Shown: piece by piece, positions 24,501-36,500 of the stretch
Layout: each line of letters begins with the position of its first letter
How positions within the stretch are numbered: position 1 is the stretch's first letter
Assembly (NCBI GenBank): GCA_024449915.1
Contig: JAMZAV010001448.1
Span: 124,001 to 188,000 of the forward strand
Source of the DNA: Sweltsa coloradensis
Lineage: Eukaryota; Arthropoda; Insecta; Plecoptera; Chloroperlidae
DNA length: 64,000 bases
Direction: 5' to 3'
The notes under the pieces: generated by a model
Database searches by the model: none
Seen by the model: only the letters and a program-made list of their open reading frames with translations
Told to the model about the DNA's origin: nothing
Program-made: the position numbers and the translations under genes

Positions 24501-27500
24501 ATCAATTATTGTTTAATAAACTGTACAGTCTATAGTCAATCAATTCTATAATGCTACCTAAGTAGAGCTAGGCTAGGCCTACTTACTGAATGCTGAATGT
24601 TATTGTATGTCAAGCATTGGCGCGATAAAAGTAAACACAGCAAATCTGTGTTGTGATTGGTTTAAAAACATCTATCATGCACAGCCATCTAAAGTTAGAG
24701 GCGACGGTATGGCTGTAAAGCACTCTGCCACGAGCAACATCTAGGAGGCAGTGGCTGTTAAGTTAGCGGCCTAAATATCTATCATGAACAGCAACCTAAA
24801 GTTAGAGGCTAAGTTAGCTGCTAAGTTAGAGGCCTAAGTTGGTTATGAATGAGCCTTTACTCTATATTGTGTAATTTATCAAATGTTTATTTTCCTGTAC
24901 CAGTAATTCTAGTTATAAATAAATAAATTGTATTTAGAGTCTACCCACTCAGTTATATAACTTCCTAATTGTTTTGGTTGTACTCCTTCAGGACAGTGGG
25001 ACGTTGAAGCACCTGTCAAAGACGGTTTCCGGGGTGACTTGGGGCTAGTCTTGAAGTCAAAAGCAAAACATTCTGCTATTTCGGCTCGTCTGAATCGTGT
25101 GTTTGAGTTCAAAGACCGACCCTTGGTGATACAGTATGAAGTGATCTTTCAAGAAGGGCAAGAATGTGGCGGCGCCTATTTGAAACTTATTTCCGAAGAT
25201 CCAAAAACTAAAGATCTGCGCCAGTTCCACGACAAAACGCCGTACACCATTATGTTTGGCCCAGATAAATGCGGCAACGACCACAAGCTTCACTTCATCT
25301 TCCGTCATGTGAATCCCATCAACGGCACTCTGTCCGAGAAGCACAGTAAAAAACCGAAGGACCGCCTTGAGGAGCCGTTCAAAGACAAACAACCACATCT
25401 GTACACCCTCGTCATCAGGCCGGACAACACTTACGAGGTTTCTCTAGACAGGAAGGTAGGTTACCTAGATCCGAGCTTAGGGTCTGTTCTGCTGGAGCTG
25501 CCCTTACTATGTGGATGTTTGCGACAGAAAATCGGAGCACCTCGCTTACGTGACTGTGCAGAGAGTAGGTATTGTTTGACGTAGACTCAAGCAGACTGCC
25601 TGTCTCCTCCTGTTCCTTGCAATCCCACCCACAAGTCTGGTCGAGCACCTACCATTTGCGTGCTTGAGAGTAGTATTGTTTTACGTAACTCAGTAATGTG
25701 TTTCTTTCTTAATCATTATATTAAATGTAGCTCGTTACGTGACTGTGGAAGAAACAACTAAGCAAGCTTGTCTCCTCAGTTTTCAATGCCCGATCAAGGG
25801 TTGGTACCACCACTAAACCACGCTTGAATATTGGAATTATTATGATATATTATTATTATTATTATTAAACAACAACACACATTCCAGGATTTGGGAGACC
25901 TATGAGTAGAACCGGTCCTGAATTTTACTACCTGAGGTGTTACGTTAGGGACAATAGATTTAATGGTAGGGCCTACATGTCTCTGATTTAAGCAAAATGG
26001 ACATTTACTAAGTTTTATGTTCGGTACCGGTACCTTCAGGCCTACTCCATTGTTGGGAAGTTTATTAAATTGAATAAGCACGGGTACGAGATTCCTACCC
26101 AAAAGAGTGAGGGAAGCTACTTTAAAATCAAAATAATCGTCTCAAATGAAAACCGTTGTTAATGGAGGATCCTAGGATACAAAAATAAAAATGTTCTGTT
26201 TGTGCATTCAAATGCTGTTGAAAAATCGGTCTGGGTGCTTATACTAGTACTGGGCTATGACATATCATTCAATTCTCGATATCACACATAAATTTCGATA
26301 TGATATCGATATACTATAATAGTGTAATTGTCTGTTTTTTTTTTCTAAAATCCAAAAATTATTAATTTTGTGGCCAAATAGAGTCAAACCCATTTAGGCC
26401 AAACCATTTTTACGATCTCACAATCACATTTTATGACCCAGCACCTCCACCATATGCTCCAGCCAGGTTAATCTTATTTTGACTACCTACCTGGCACCTC
26501 CACCAAATATATGAAATTTTGCATTTTTTATGTAAATTTTGATATGAAGCCAAATATCGATATTGAAAATATTTCCACTTAACGATATTATATTGAAATA
26601 TCAATTTTTTTGCCCAGCCCTAGTTTATACGTCAAGTTTGTGTGGATCTAGGCCTACCTGCCCCCAGGGTCACCAATAGCATTCTGTATCATCCTTGTTG
26701 GAGAGCAATTCCAACAAAAAACTTATATCAATTGAGTGTCATGTTTGGTTTTTAAGGTAAGACAAGAGTCGTGACACATCAGTCATTGCACGCAAATGGA
26801 AAGACGGACAGAATAGCGATTCATTTAGTAGTAATAATAGGGAAGCTTTGCTCCCTAATAATTTAAGTTAAGGTACTTATAAGTACGTACACATATATAG
26901 GTCTCGAGCCTAATGCACTAAAATAAGATGAAATCATGCTCTCCCCCCAAATAAACAACAAACAAACCCTTTGTACGGTTTATTTTTGAAAGTGTAAGTT
27001 AAAAGTTAATCTATAGGCCTAATATCAAAGTTCATTTGAAGGTTGAGCTTAAATACCGTTAGGCAAACTAAAACTTATGACATGGCCTACATTAGGCTAA
27101 GATGGGTAGGTCCACGTTTATTGGAGAAAACAACTGGGTAGTTATGTTACAAAGCTTGCAATGATGAGGTGCGGAGTAACCTATTCACTTGATGTTTGTA
27201 GCTGATCAACGAAGGCAATCTCCTCAAGGACTTCACCCCCCCGGTAAACCCTCCCGCAGAGGTAGAAGACCCGGAGGATCGGAAACCCCAGGATTGGGAT
27301 GAGCGGGAGAAGATTCCGGACCCACAGGTAATTGCAACTATTCAATACTCCGTGGAATAGGAGGGCCTACCTTGTTACTGTAGGTTGACTTGAAAGAACT
27401 GGTAGGCCATCTCATGGTGCTACACATTCACGAACATAACTTCTATGGTTGCTTAATGCTCCCGTTTGCCCTGATACCGCCACAGCATCCGACAGGGACA

Positions 27501-30500
27501 CATGGTGATTTAAACCTCAATCATCCTGATTGTAGAGTACCATGACTTGTAGACCACATTCCAAAGTAGTAGGCCACTAGCAGACCTAATTTAAATATTA
27601 GTAAAAATGTTGGATTTACCCAATTTGTTGTTGAAAACTTCGCCTTGACTAAGATTTGATTGCAAACTTATATTTAGCCTTCTATTATTGACCTACCTTT
27701 AAATTAGGGTTTTCAACAATAATGGTAGCCTATATCGATAATTATTATCGCAATATAGGTGGATGTATTTCGATAGTCGTACAATATTAATTTGCTAGCG
27801 ATATCACAATAATTATTGGGAATCCAGATTTTTAATAGCAAATTCAGAAGCGTATGTAGGCCTACACGTTTAAATATGAGTATCGCAATAAATCACAATA
27901 TTATTCTCATTTAGGCGCGATTATCGATATGAAAATTCATATCGTTTGACATCCCTACTTACTTTAAACTTTGAATTGCTTGAATGTAATTTTTAATTTG
28001 TCGTCCTCTGGCTGTTGGTATTGGCCTTCAATGAGCTAAGATTTATCTTCAGGGTGTTTACTAGTCGGCATTGCGTTGCAAGCACTGGGCTATGTTTAGT
28101 GGGAGTACTTCAAAGTGAATTTGAGCAACACCTGGAAATGGAAGGTTTCTACTTTCTTGTCTTGATGGACTTGATGTATTTCTCTTCAGGCATCGAAACC
28201 TGACGACTGGGATGACAATGCCCCCGTGCAGATTCCTGACAGCAGCGCAGTGAAGCCAGAGGGCTGGTTGGAAGACGAGCCACCGATGATTCCGGACCCT
28301 AACGCTGAGAAACCCGACGACTGGTGAGTGCCCAACTAGAGTGAGGCGCGTACTCGCGAAGAAAGAAATAGTCGGTCCACCTGAGGTCTTCAAACTCATT
28401 TTCAATTTCAGTCAAGTCTGGATACAAATATTTAAAGTAGGGATGTGCGAGTCCTGATTTTTTAGTCCGAGTCTTAGTCCTAAAAATTACTCGATTTAGA
28501 GTCCAATTCGAGTCCTGAGTCTTAAGTAGGCGTACACAGTACCTTCCGCAAATGTTAATACAAACATTATAGTGACATATTTTTATTATTTGTGCCAATA
28601 AAGGTCAAAACTTCCAAGAAGAATACAAATTTGTTTCAAAAGACAGAGGTTACTATTGTGACTAATCAGAGTTGGTAAGGTAGTGCCAAAAATAGATAAC
28701 GATTTTTACGTTTTTACACTCTCCCGCGGGGCCGCGACCCGGCACCTCCACCAAAATCATATTTTTTTTTTTTTTGAGAGACTCGATTTCGAATCCCAAA
28801 TACTCGACTCGACTCGAAATTTCGGGTACTCGCACACCTCTAATTTAAAGGAAGGCTGTATTGTTTTACTACCGTAGTAGTAACATTCTACAACTAGGAA
28901 AACGCTAAAGTCCCGTCGCGTTGTTGAGCGAGCACCGGTACGTGCAACACGACCAGAGTACGACATTCCCATAATTTTATATAGGCTACCAATAAGTCTT
29001 TAAGGTCTTGACCGATTTAGCTGAAAATTTGTAAAATAGGAGAGAATGTTGTACTTATTGACCCTGCAAAATTTCATAACGATCGGAACATTTTAATATT
29101 TTTATTTATTTTTATTTATTTTTATTATTTATAACTAGAGGTAGTGAAAAATGGTGATAACGAAATTCGCGAATTTTTTTAAATGTCCTTTTTATTGCCT
29201 AAAATGTAATATTGTCGACAAATTACATCATTTAGTGATGGAAAAAACACATTTTGAAAACGCGAATTTCGCGAAATTTCGTGTATAGCGCGAAATAACG
29301 AACGAAATTACATCAAACAGGTCAAAACGCGAATTAAATCGCGAAATTGGACATTTTAGTGTGCAAAATGTAAAGTGATGTGGAGGTGCCGGTCCAGTTT
29401 TGGTGGAGGTGCCGGTCCAGACCGAATATTACGCGCGCGGTAGGCGGGGTACCGTGACGTCACGGGCTTCACGGAAATATACCTCCAAAATAACGGCGCG
29501 TATCACGGCTTCCGCGAAAAAAGTATACCAAAATAACAGTGCGTACAAATTTTTTTAGTGATTTTTTTATTTTTTAGTAACGTTTTTGACAATTTTTTTG
29601 AAATCGCGAAAAACGCGAAATTTGGGTTTTTTAAAACGAAATTTGGGTTTTTATATCACCATTTCTCATTACCTCTATTTATAACCAACGATCGGATTTT
29701 GTTCAAAAACTATACAGCAACCCGCATAGGTGGTATGTACATGTGTGCCAAATTTCAGGTCTATCAGAGAAACGGTGCGACCTGTACCAAGCAGTAACAG
29801 AAGAAAAAAAACAACAGACATTCGAGCCATAAGAGTCAAGTGGAGACGCTCGCTCAATAACAATTCTCACAGTAGGCCTGATGATGTTGATTAAGATTTT
29901 GTTGTTGTTAAACGTCTATTATTGCGATAATTTGCTATTCAAGACGATGGTGACAGATTAGGGTGAACAACAATAAAATAAAATTTCTCGAGTTGTTTAG
30001 TCGGGAAACACTCTCGTAGGAGTAATTGATATTATTTACTACAATTCAGAAATTAAAAAAGTCCGCCCCAACCGGGAATCGAACCACGGATCTCCCGGAC
30101 TTTTTTAATTTCTGAATTGTAGTAAATAATAAACAATAAAATTAAAACCATGCCTTATGTGAGATTCGAACTCACGTCCTTGTAGTGACATACGCTCCGG
30201 GCCTGCACCTCATATAGGCTACCGCAATGTGCATGGTTGGCAGCCTGGAACCTGACCTTGACTTCTTGACAGTTCGTTTTTGGCAAGTGGTTGGTAACCG
30301 GCCATGGTCGGGGTAAAGATGCGCAACAAATAATGCGCAGTAGTTGTATTGCTATCCTTTTCAGTTATAAAAAGAAAAACTGATTTACAGAGGACAAATG
30401 AGGACAAATAAATAAATAAATCTATAAACCATTGAGCAGTGTTATATGGTTTTGGTTCCTTTTAGTGGTGTTATTTGGGTTTAATTAAATAAAACAGTTA

Positions 30501-33500
30501 ACTTTTTCACAGACCTCTCCCAATGAGCCACACACAAGTTTGCTGTACTTTTATCTGCTCTGGCTTTGATTATTGTTGCCGTGTCTGACCGAGGCTCTAC
30601 ACCCAATTGCAGGTGTAGGCCTATTAGAGTTTGTTAGGGCTGTGCGAGTCCAGATTATTTTTTTTCAGAAGCCGAGCCGACTATTAAAAAAAAGCTTGAT
30701 TTTCGAGCCAAGCTTTTAAAAAAAATCATTTTTTTCTTTTTCTTCTTCAATGGTTAGTGGTTAGGCTACATTTTTTCTAGGGATGACATCGGGTACCCTG
30801 TTCTAGAAAATACCCAGAGCCGATTTAAGATCCGGGTATTTTTCGCGACCGTTTTTAGGCTAATTCACCGGTTTATTTTACGTGCGGTCTTTCCGCGGAG
30901 CCTGCCCGCTGCCCAAAGAGTAACTCGAGTTTACAACAGAGCGCGTTGTGAGCCGACACGTGCTTCCGTCCGCACGCCCAGCGAGTCGTGCCCATGTGTC
31001 TCAGCAGGTGTATTAGAGTTTGTACCTGTGACTGATGTGTCTCACCGAGGCTCCACGCCCGACTGCAGGTGTATTAGGGTTTGTACCTGTGACTGATGTG
31101 TCTCACCGAGGCTCACGCCCGACCAAGGCAGGTGTATTAGGGTTTGTACCTGTGACTGATGTGTCTCACCGAGGCTCCACGCCCGACTGCAGGTGTATTA
31201 GGGTTTGTACCTGTGACTGATGTGTCTGACCAAGGCAGGTGTATTAGGGTTTGTACCTGTGACTGATGTGTCTCACCGAGGCTCCACGCCCGACTGCAGG
31301 TGTATTAGGGTTTGTACCTGTGACTGATGTGTCTCACCAAGGCTCCACGCCCGACTGCAGGTGTATTAGGGTTTGTACCTGTGACTGATGTGTCTCACCG
31401 AGGCTCCACGCCCGACTGCAGGTGTATTAGGGTTTGTACCTGTGACTGATGTGTCTCACCGAGGCTCCACGCCCGACTGCAGGTGTATTAGGGTTTGTAC
31501 CTGTGACTGATGTGTCTGACCAAGGCAGGTGTATTAGGGTTTGTACCTGTGACTGATGGGCCGTCCCCTCCCCCCAGGGACACTGACATGGACGGTGAAT
31601 GGGAGGCCCCCCTGGTGACCAACCCCCTGTGTGACGCGGCCCCAGGATGCGGAGAGTGGAAGGCGCCCCTGATTGCCAACCCTAGGTACAAGGGCAAGTG
31701 GCTTGCACCCCTCATAGACAACCCCAACTACAAGGGCAAGTGGCACCCGCAGAAGATTCCCAATCCAGACCACTTCGAGGACGCCAACCCCTTCCGGATG
31801 ACGCCCATCGTAAGTACCTACCAAACTTTTAATGTCAATTGTTGAAGTAGGGTTTTACAATGTTAATTCGGTACGTAATTTAATTGGTACTTTTTAGAGC
31901 TGATTTTGAAAGTTCTACTACACATTGTGCGTTCTTGTGGAAGACTGTCTGCCATTATGGGCAGACATTTCTCTAGTCCATAACATCCACTTATTCTGCT
32001 CTTAATAATAAGTTGTATAAAGGAGAGCGTGTGTGGCTGAGCACTGTTGAAGATTTAAAATATGGAAAGAACTTCATGTCCCATCTCGTTTATCTGCAGG
32101 CCTGCAACTGTGATTCATATGTCCTGTATCTAGCTGCAATGCAAGTGTAGTTTGTTGCATCTTGAAGTTACAGCGTGTTATTTGTCTGCAGGCCGCGGTA
32201 GGCCTCGAGCTCTGGTCCATGTCCAACATGATTCTCTTCGACAACATCATCGTGACGGACGACTCTGCTGTCGCCGACCAATGGGCCAGTGATACGTTCG
32301 ATCTCAAGCGCAGGAAGATAGACAAGCAGTCTGTAAGTACATTGTTATCAGGCAATGGAGGTAAAAAAGACAAGATTCAAGACTAATTAAGATTTTGTTC
32401 TTTCTTTTAGTTTTTGCTGTGCAACAATTGGACATGCAGATATTTTGACCTTTTTGCTAAGAGGCTTTGTATTGAAATAGTTCTAAGTTATAATGATGCG
32501 TTTGTGTTGTTGTGTACTACTAGGAGTCTACGTGGGGCCGCATGATGCGATCCATGAACTACAAGCCTGGCTGGTGGGGACTATACTTCTTGTATTGCAT
32601 GGTGCCCGTTGTCATCTATGCATGGTATCTGTGGGGCAGAGTGGCGGAGGTAATCGGGTGCCTATTTCGTAGCACCTGGTACTTTGGACCCAATATTCTT
32701 ACACCAACAACTGCATTTTTATATAGGCCTAAACTAGGGCTGTGCGAGTACCCAACCCGATCCAATGTGGTGTTGAGTAGGCCTACTAGGTACCATACTG
32801 TGTACTGTCTGTATGTACTTATCACCTTATCCAATGTGGTATTGTCTAGGTACCGTACTGCATACTGTCTGTATATACTATCCCTATCCAATGTGGTATT
32901 GAGTAGGCCTACTAGGTACCATACTGCATACTGTATGTACTATCACTCTATCCAATGTATTGAGTAGGCCTACTAGGTATGTACTGCGTTCTGTCTGTAT
33001 GTACTATCACGCTGTTGTTCCTTGTTCTCGTAGGAGAGTATGATTGGACGCCTTATCTCTTACACCAATGACCAACCTTGGCTCTGGGCTGTGTATTTGC
33101 TAGTTATCGGACTCCCTGTTGTGCTAATACTAGTCTTCTGCTGCGGTCCCTCTGGCCAGGTAAGTGCCTACCTAACTGGGTAGACCAATAGATTGAGGTA
33201 ATGAAAAATGGTGATATAAAGACCCACATTTTGTTCTTAAAAATCAAATTTTGTTTTTTTGCAATTTCACATTAATCGTTGAAAATGTCATTAAAAATGT
33301 CAACAAATAAAAGTAAAAAACGGAACGTCCTACATTGATGACATTGATTCCAAAAAGTTAAAATCGATCATATGTCCTAAGAATCAATTTAGAATAGATT
33401 CCCAAGAAAAAAATATTAGTATGCACCGCTATTTTGGTGGACTATTTTCGCGGAGTCCTTGAAACGTGCCATTATTTTGGCGGTCTGTTTCCGCGGAGTC

Positions 33501-36500
33501 CGCTTCACGGAACAATGTTGCGTTGTCGTCTGGTCAGTCTGGACCGGCACCTCCACCGTCCCCCGGATTTTTGCACACCAAAAGGTGCCATTTCGCGAAT
33601 TAATACGCATTTTGACCAGTTTCATACAATTTTGTGCGTTATTTTGCGCTATAAAAGAGATTTCCCAAAATTCGCGTTTTCAAAATGTGTTTTTTCCATC
33701 TCTAAATGATGAAATTTGTCGACAATATTACTTTTTAAGCAATTAATTAATTAATTGGATATTGCTTTACGTCTCATATTTATGCAACTTGGCTAATCGA
33801 GACAAAGGGAGGGACGTAAGGGATGACGCGGGGGGACAAGGGGTGGACAGGCCTGTGCTGGTCAGAACCAGCCACAAGCATATGGGGAGGGCAGGGGTTC
33901 CCCCACGTCGTGGTCGTCTCCGTCTGTGTCATCATCCGTCCGTGTTGTCTTTGTCGTCGCCGTCGGGGAGGTAGTCAAAGGGAAGGGGTTCCCCGACGAC
34001 GACCTAGAGCTCGCCATTAGTTTCAGGGAGTGAAACTCCCCTATTCACGGGCCAAACCGCGAGAAGGTGTCGAGTTGGAATTTGAAGGCCCTTTTTAAGC
34101 AATAAAATGGCATTTAAAAAAAAAGCAAATTTGGTTATCACCATTTTTCACTACCTCTACCAAATAGGCAAGGCCTTAGTTATTACTGTTTAGCTATGAC
34201 GGATGCAGTTCAACAATCAGCACAGTCTGCCCCTTAACCCATCCGCACCAGCGCCCCAAAACGCTAGCGCGCCCAAGGAAACCGCGCACTTTTGCCCTCT
34301 GCACATCGAAGTTGCAGCGTAGTACAGTAAGAACAACGTAATCAACATCATCACTGTCACTTAGGGGTGTGCGAATATTCGAAATTTTCGAAGTATTCGA
34401 GAATAATTTACTATTCGTATTCGATTCGAAACTCGAATAGTAACTATTCGAATTTCCAAAGTATTCGAATTCCCGAAGTATTCGATTTGAAATTCCCGAT
34501 AGTATGCAGAAAACTACATTACCGATCGACGCACCCTATTGTCAACTCCGCGCAACGTGTTTCAGCGGTCGTACCAACCAAACCAAGCTGTCCCAACTTC
34601 GACAAACAACAGCATCTGATATCACCGTTGTCACGACGTCGTTGAACGTAAGAAATTACTCCGAAAACGTGATGCAAACCTCATCTTTCTTGCGAAAAAG
34701 TTCTAAACATGGTCTTTTCTCGGGTAAATGCTCATGTAAAAACCCGCATAGGGCTCTCGTGCTTACAGATTACGAAGAAGAAGCGGGCCTTGAGCCCGAA
34801 ACGGACATAGCCCTAGGCCTAGCCTAGCCCTACCCGCTTCAAAGTCTAGGCCCTAGCCTACGGCAAAAAAAAGTGCGATTTGGTACTTTTTCAACCCAAA
34901 AGGGAACGAAGCCGAATGTATGCATTGCAAAAAAAATTAAAAACCCCCACAGGTCAGAACAACGAACATTGTTTTTAATTCCCTGTGCTTTGCACAATGC
35001 TAGGCCTAGGGCCTAGGCCCTAGGCGTACGTACGTACGTAATAGTTCAACCAAGTACTTTTTTCTAATTAATTTAAACGTAATAACATGCAAATTTTATT
35101 TTGCCAAGCTTTTCGAGGATGCTGTTATGGGACACTGTACGTTTATGAATAAAGAATGCGCAAATGTGGAAGGGTAGATGAGCTTGGCCCTTTTTTAAGA
35201 TCTCATTTCTTTTGAGTGTAAGGTTTGGCTGTATTTCTACAAGTTTTTAATTCCCTGTGCTTTGCACAATGCTAGGCCTAGGGCCTAGGCCCCGAGCCTA
35301 CCTAGGCCCTAGGCTAGCCTACTTAGGCCTAGGCCCTAGGCTAGCCTACCTAGGCCTAGGCCCTAGCCTGCCTAGGCCTAGTGCTAGGGGCTAGCCATTG
35401 AATTTTGCCAAGGCTAGCCTAGGGTAGACCTAAGACCAAAGATCCTATTATTAATTAATAATATTAATATTAATAGCCATAATATATAAAACTTAAAAAC
35501 AACTAAATGTTTATTTTTATGTGTGCTCACTGTTTTGACAACTATTCGATATTCGACTTCGATATTCGACTTTTTTACTGTGTACTATTCGATATTCGTA
35601 TTCGAACTCAAAAATCACTATTCGCACACCCCTACTGTCACTATCACTTATTATTACCGTAGCATTATTTCTAGGCCTAGGCCTGTTCACAACTAACAAC
35701 ACACAAATTTGTAGGGCTACGAGTACGACCCTCGTGATCGTGATCACGCCCATTCTTAGCCTCACTGTTACTCCCACGCACACCAACGCACATTTCTTCT
35801 TCGCTGTCACTGTCACTGACTATATCTGCACCGGTTCTACGCATACTATTAAAATCACAACCTTCACCATCACTATCACTGAAATCTGATCCAAGAACAT
35901 CCAAAAATTGACTGAATTCCGATTGTTTTTGCCGAGAACGACGCTTTGGTTGATCCGAATCTGCCAGACAGTAGACAGGCGCGTAAGTTTCACGTCGATA
36001 ACAAAGTCGATTGTAGCTTCACGTTTTTGCCGTAAGAGTACCAAAGAACACCACTAGATGTCACTACATGCTTGACGCGGGAAATACAACAAAAAGTACA
36101 ACAATTGGCCGACAGGAGCTGATACTACTGCAGTTTGAATGGAAGCGCGCGTAAATCCGGACCAGTCCGCTTATAGCTTCCGTGGCCAGGCTATGATTTG
36201 CGGGCTAGTCCGCTTACGGGTGCAGATGGGTTAATACATGCATGAATTTGCATTATGCAAGTGAACACGGGTGAACTACAACCAGCTTGGGCTCGTCATC
36301 CATGATTGGGCAAGCATTGTTCTGTATCGTGAAAACTTTGCTGATTGTTGACGCACAACACTGGAGTTTTAGGAAATCTTTTATAACAATTACTATACAA
36401 TAGGAGCACAACCTTAGCTGGTCTAACTAAGTGAACAAGACTTTATGTCTTACAGTCTTCCGCCTAAGATCTTAATTGGCGTCAAATGTGATCGCATTGT

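Larger units (their letters stand above)
34362..35634. mobile_element. hAT-type element nested inside piggyBac
   Basis: Ends TAGGGGTGTGCGAATATTCG and the exact inverse on the right; perfect 8-bp target duplication CTGTCACT (34,354-34,361 and 35,635-35,642). The interior contains long AGGCCTAGG-rich tracts and a one-armed copy of the foldback element found at 39,277-40,139 (here 35,088-35,255). Confidence 0.88.
34234..36234. mobile_element. piggyBac-type element with a nested hAT element
   Basis: Bounded by TTAA at 34,234 and 36,231, with inverted ends CCCATCCGCACCAGCG and CCCATCTGCACCCG, the piggyBac arrangement. Between 35,635 and about 36,100 the minus strand keeps a transposase N-terminal remnant. 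A complete hAT element (34,362-35,634) interrupts it. The rest of the transposase is absent. Confidence 0.8.

Noticed and set aside
31035..31220. Open frame with repeated [12 protein letters not shown]
   Set aside because: Produced by the 61-bp intronic minisatellite.
34770..34805. Hammerhead-like gcgggc...gcccGAAAC
   Set aside because: Core reads gaagaag instead of CUGANGA and GTC is absent; too degenerate.
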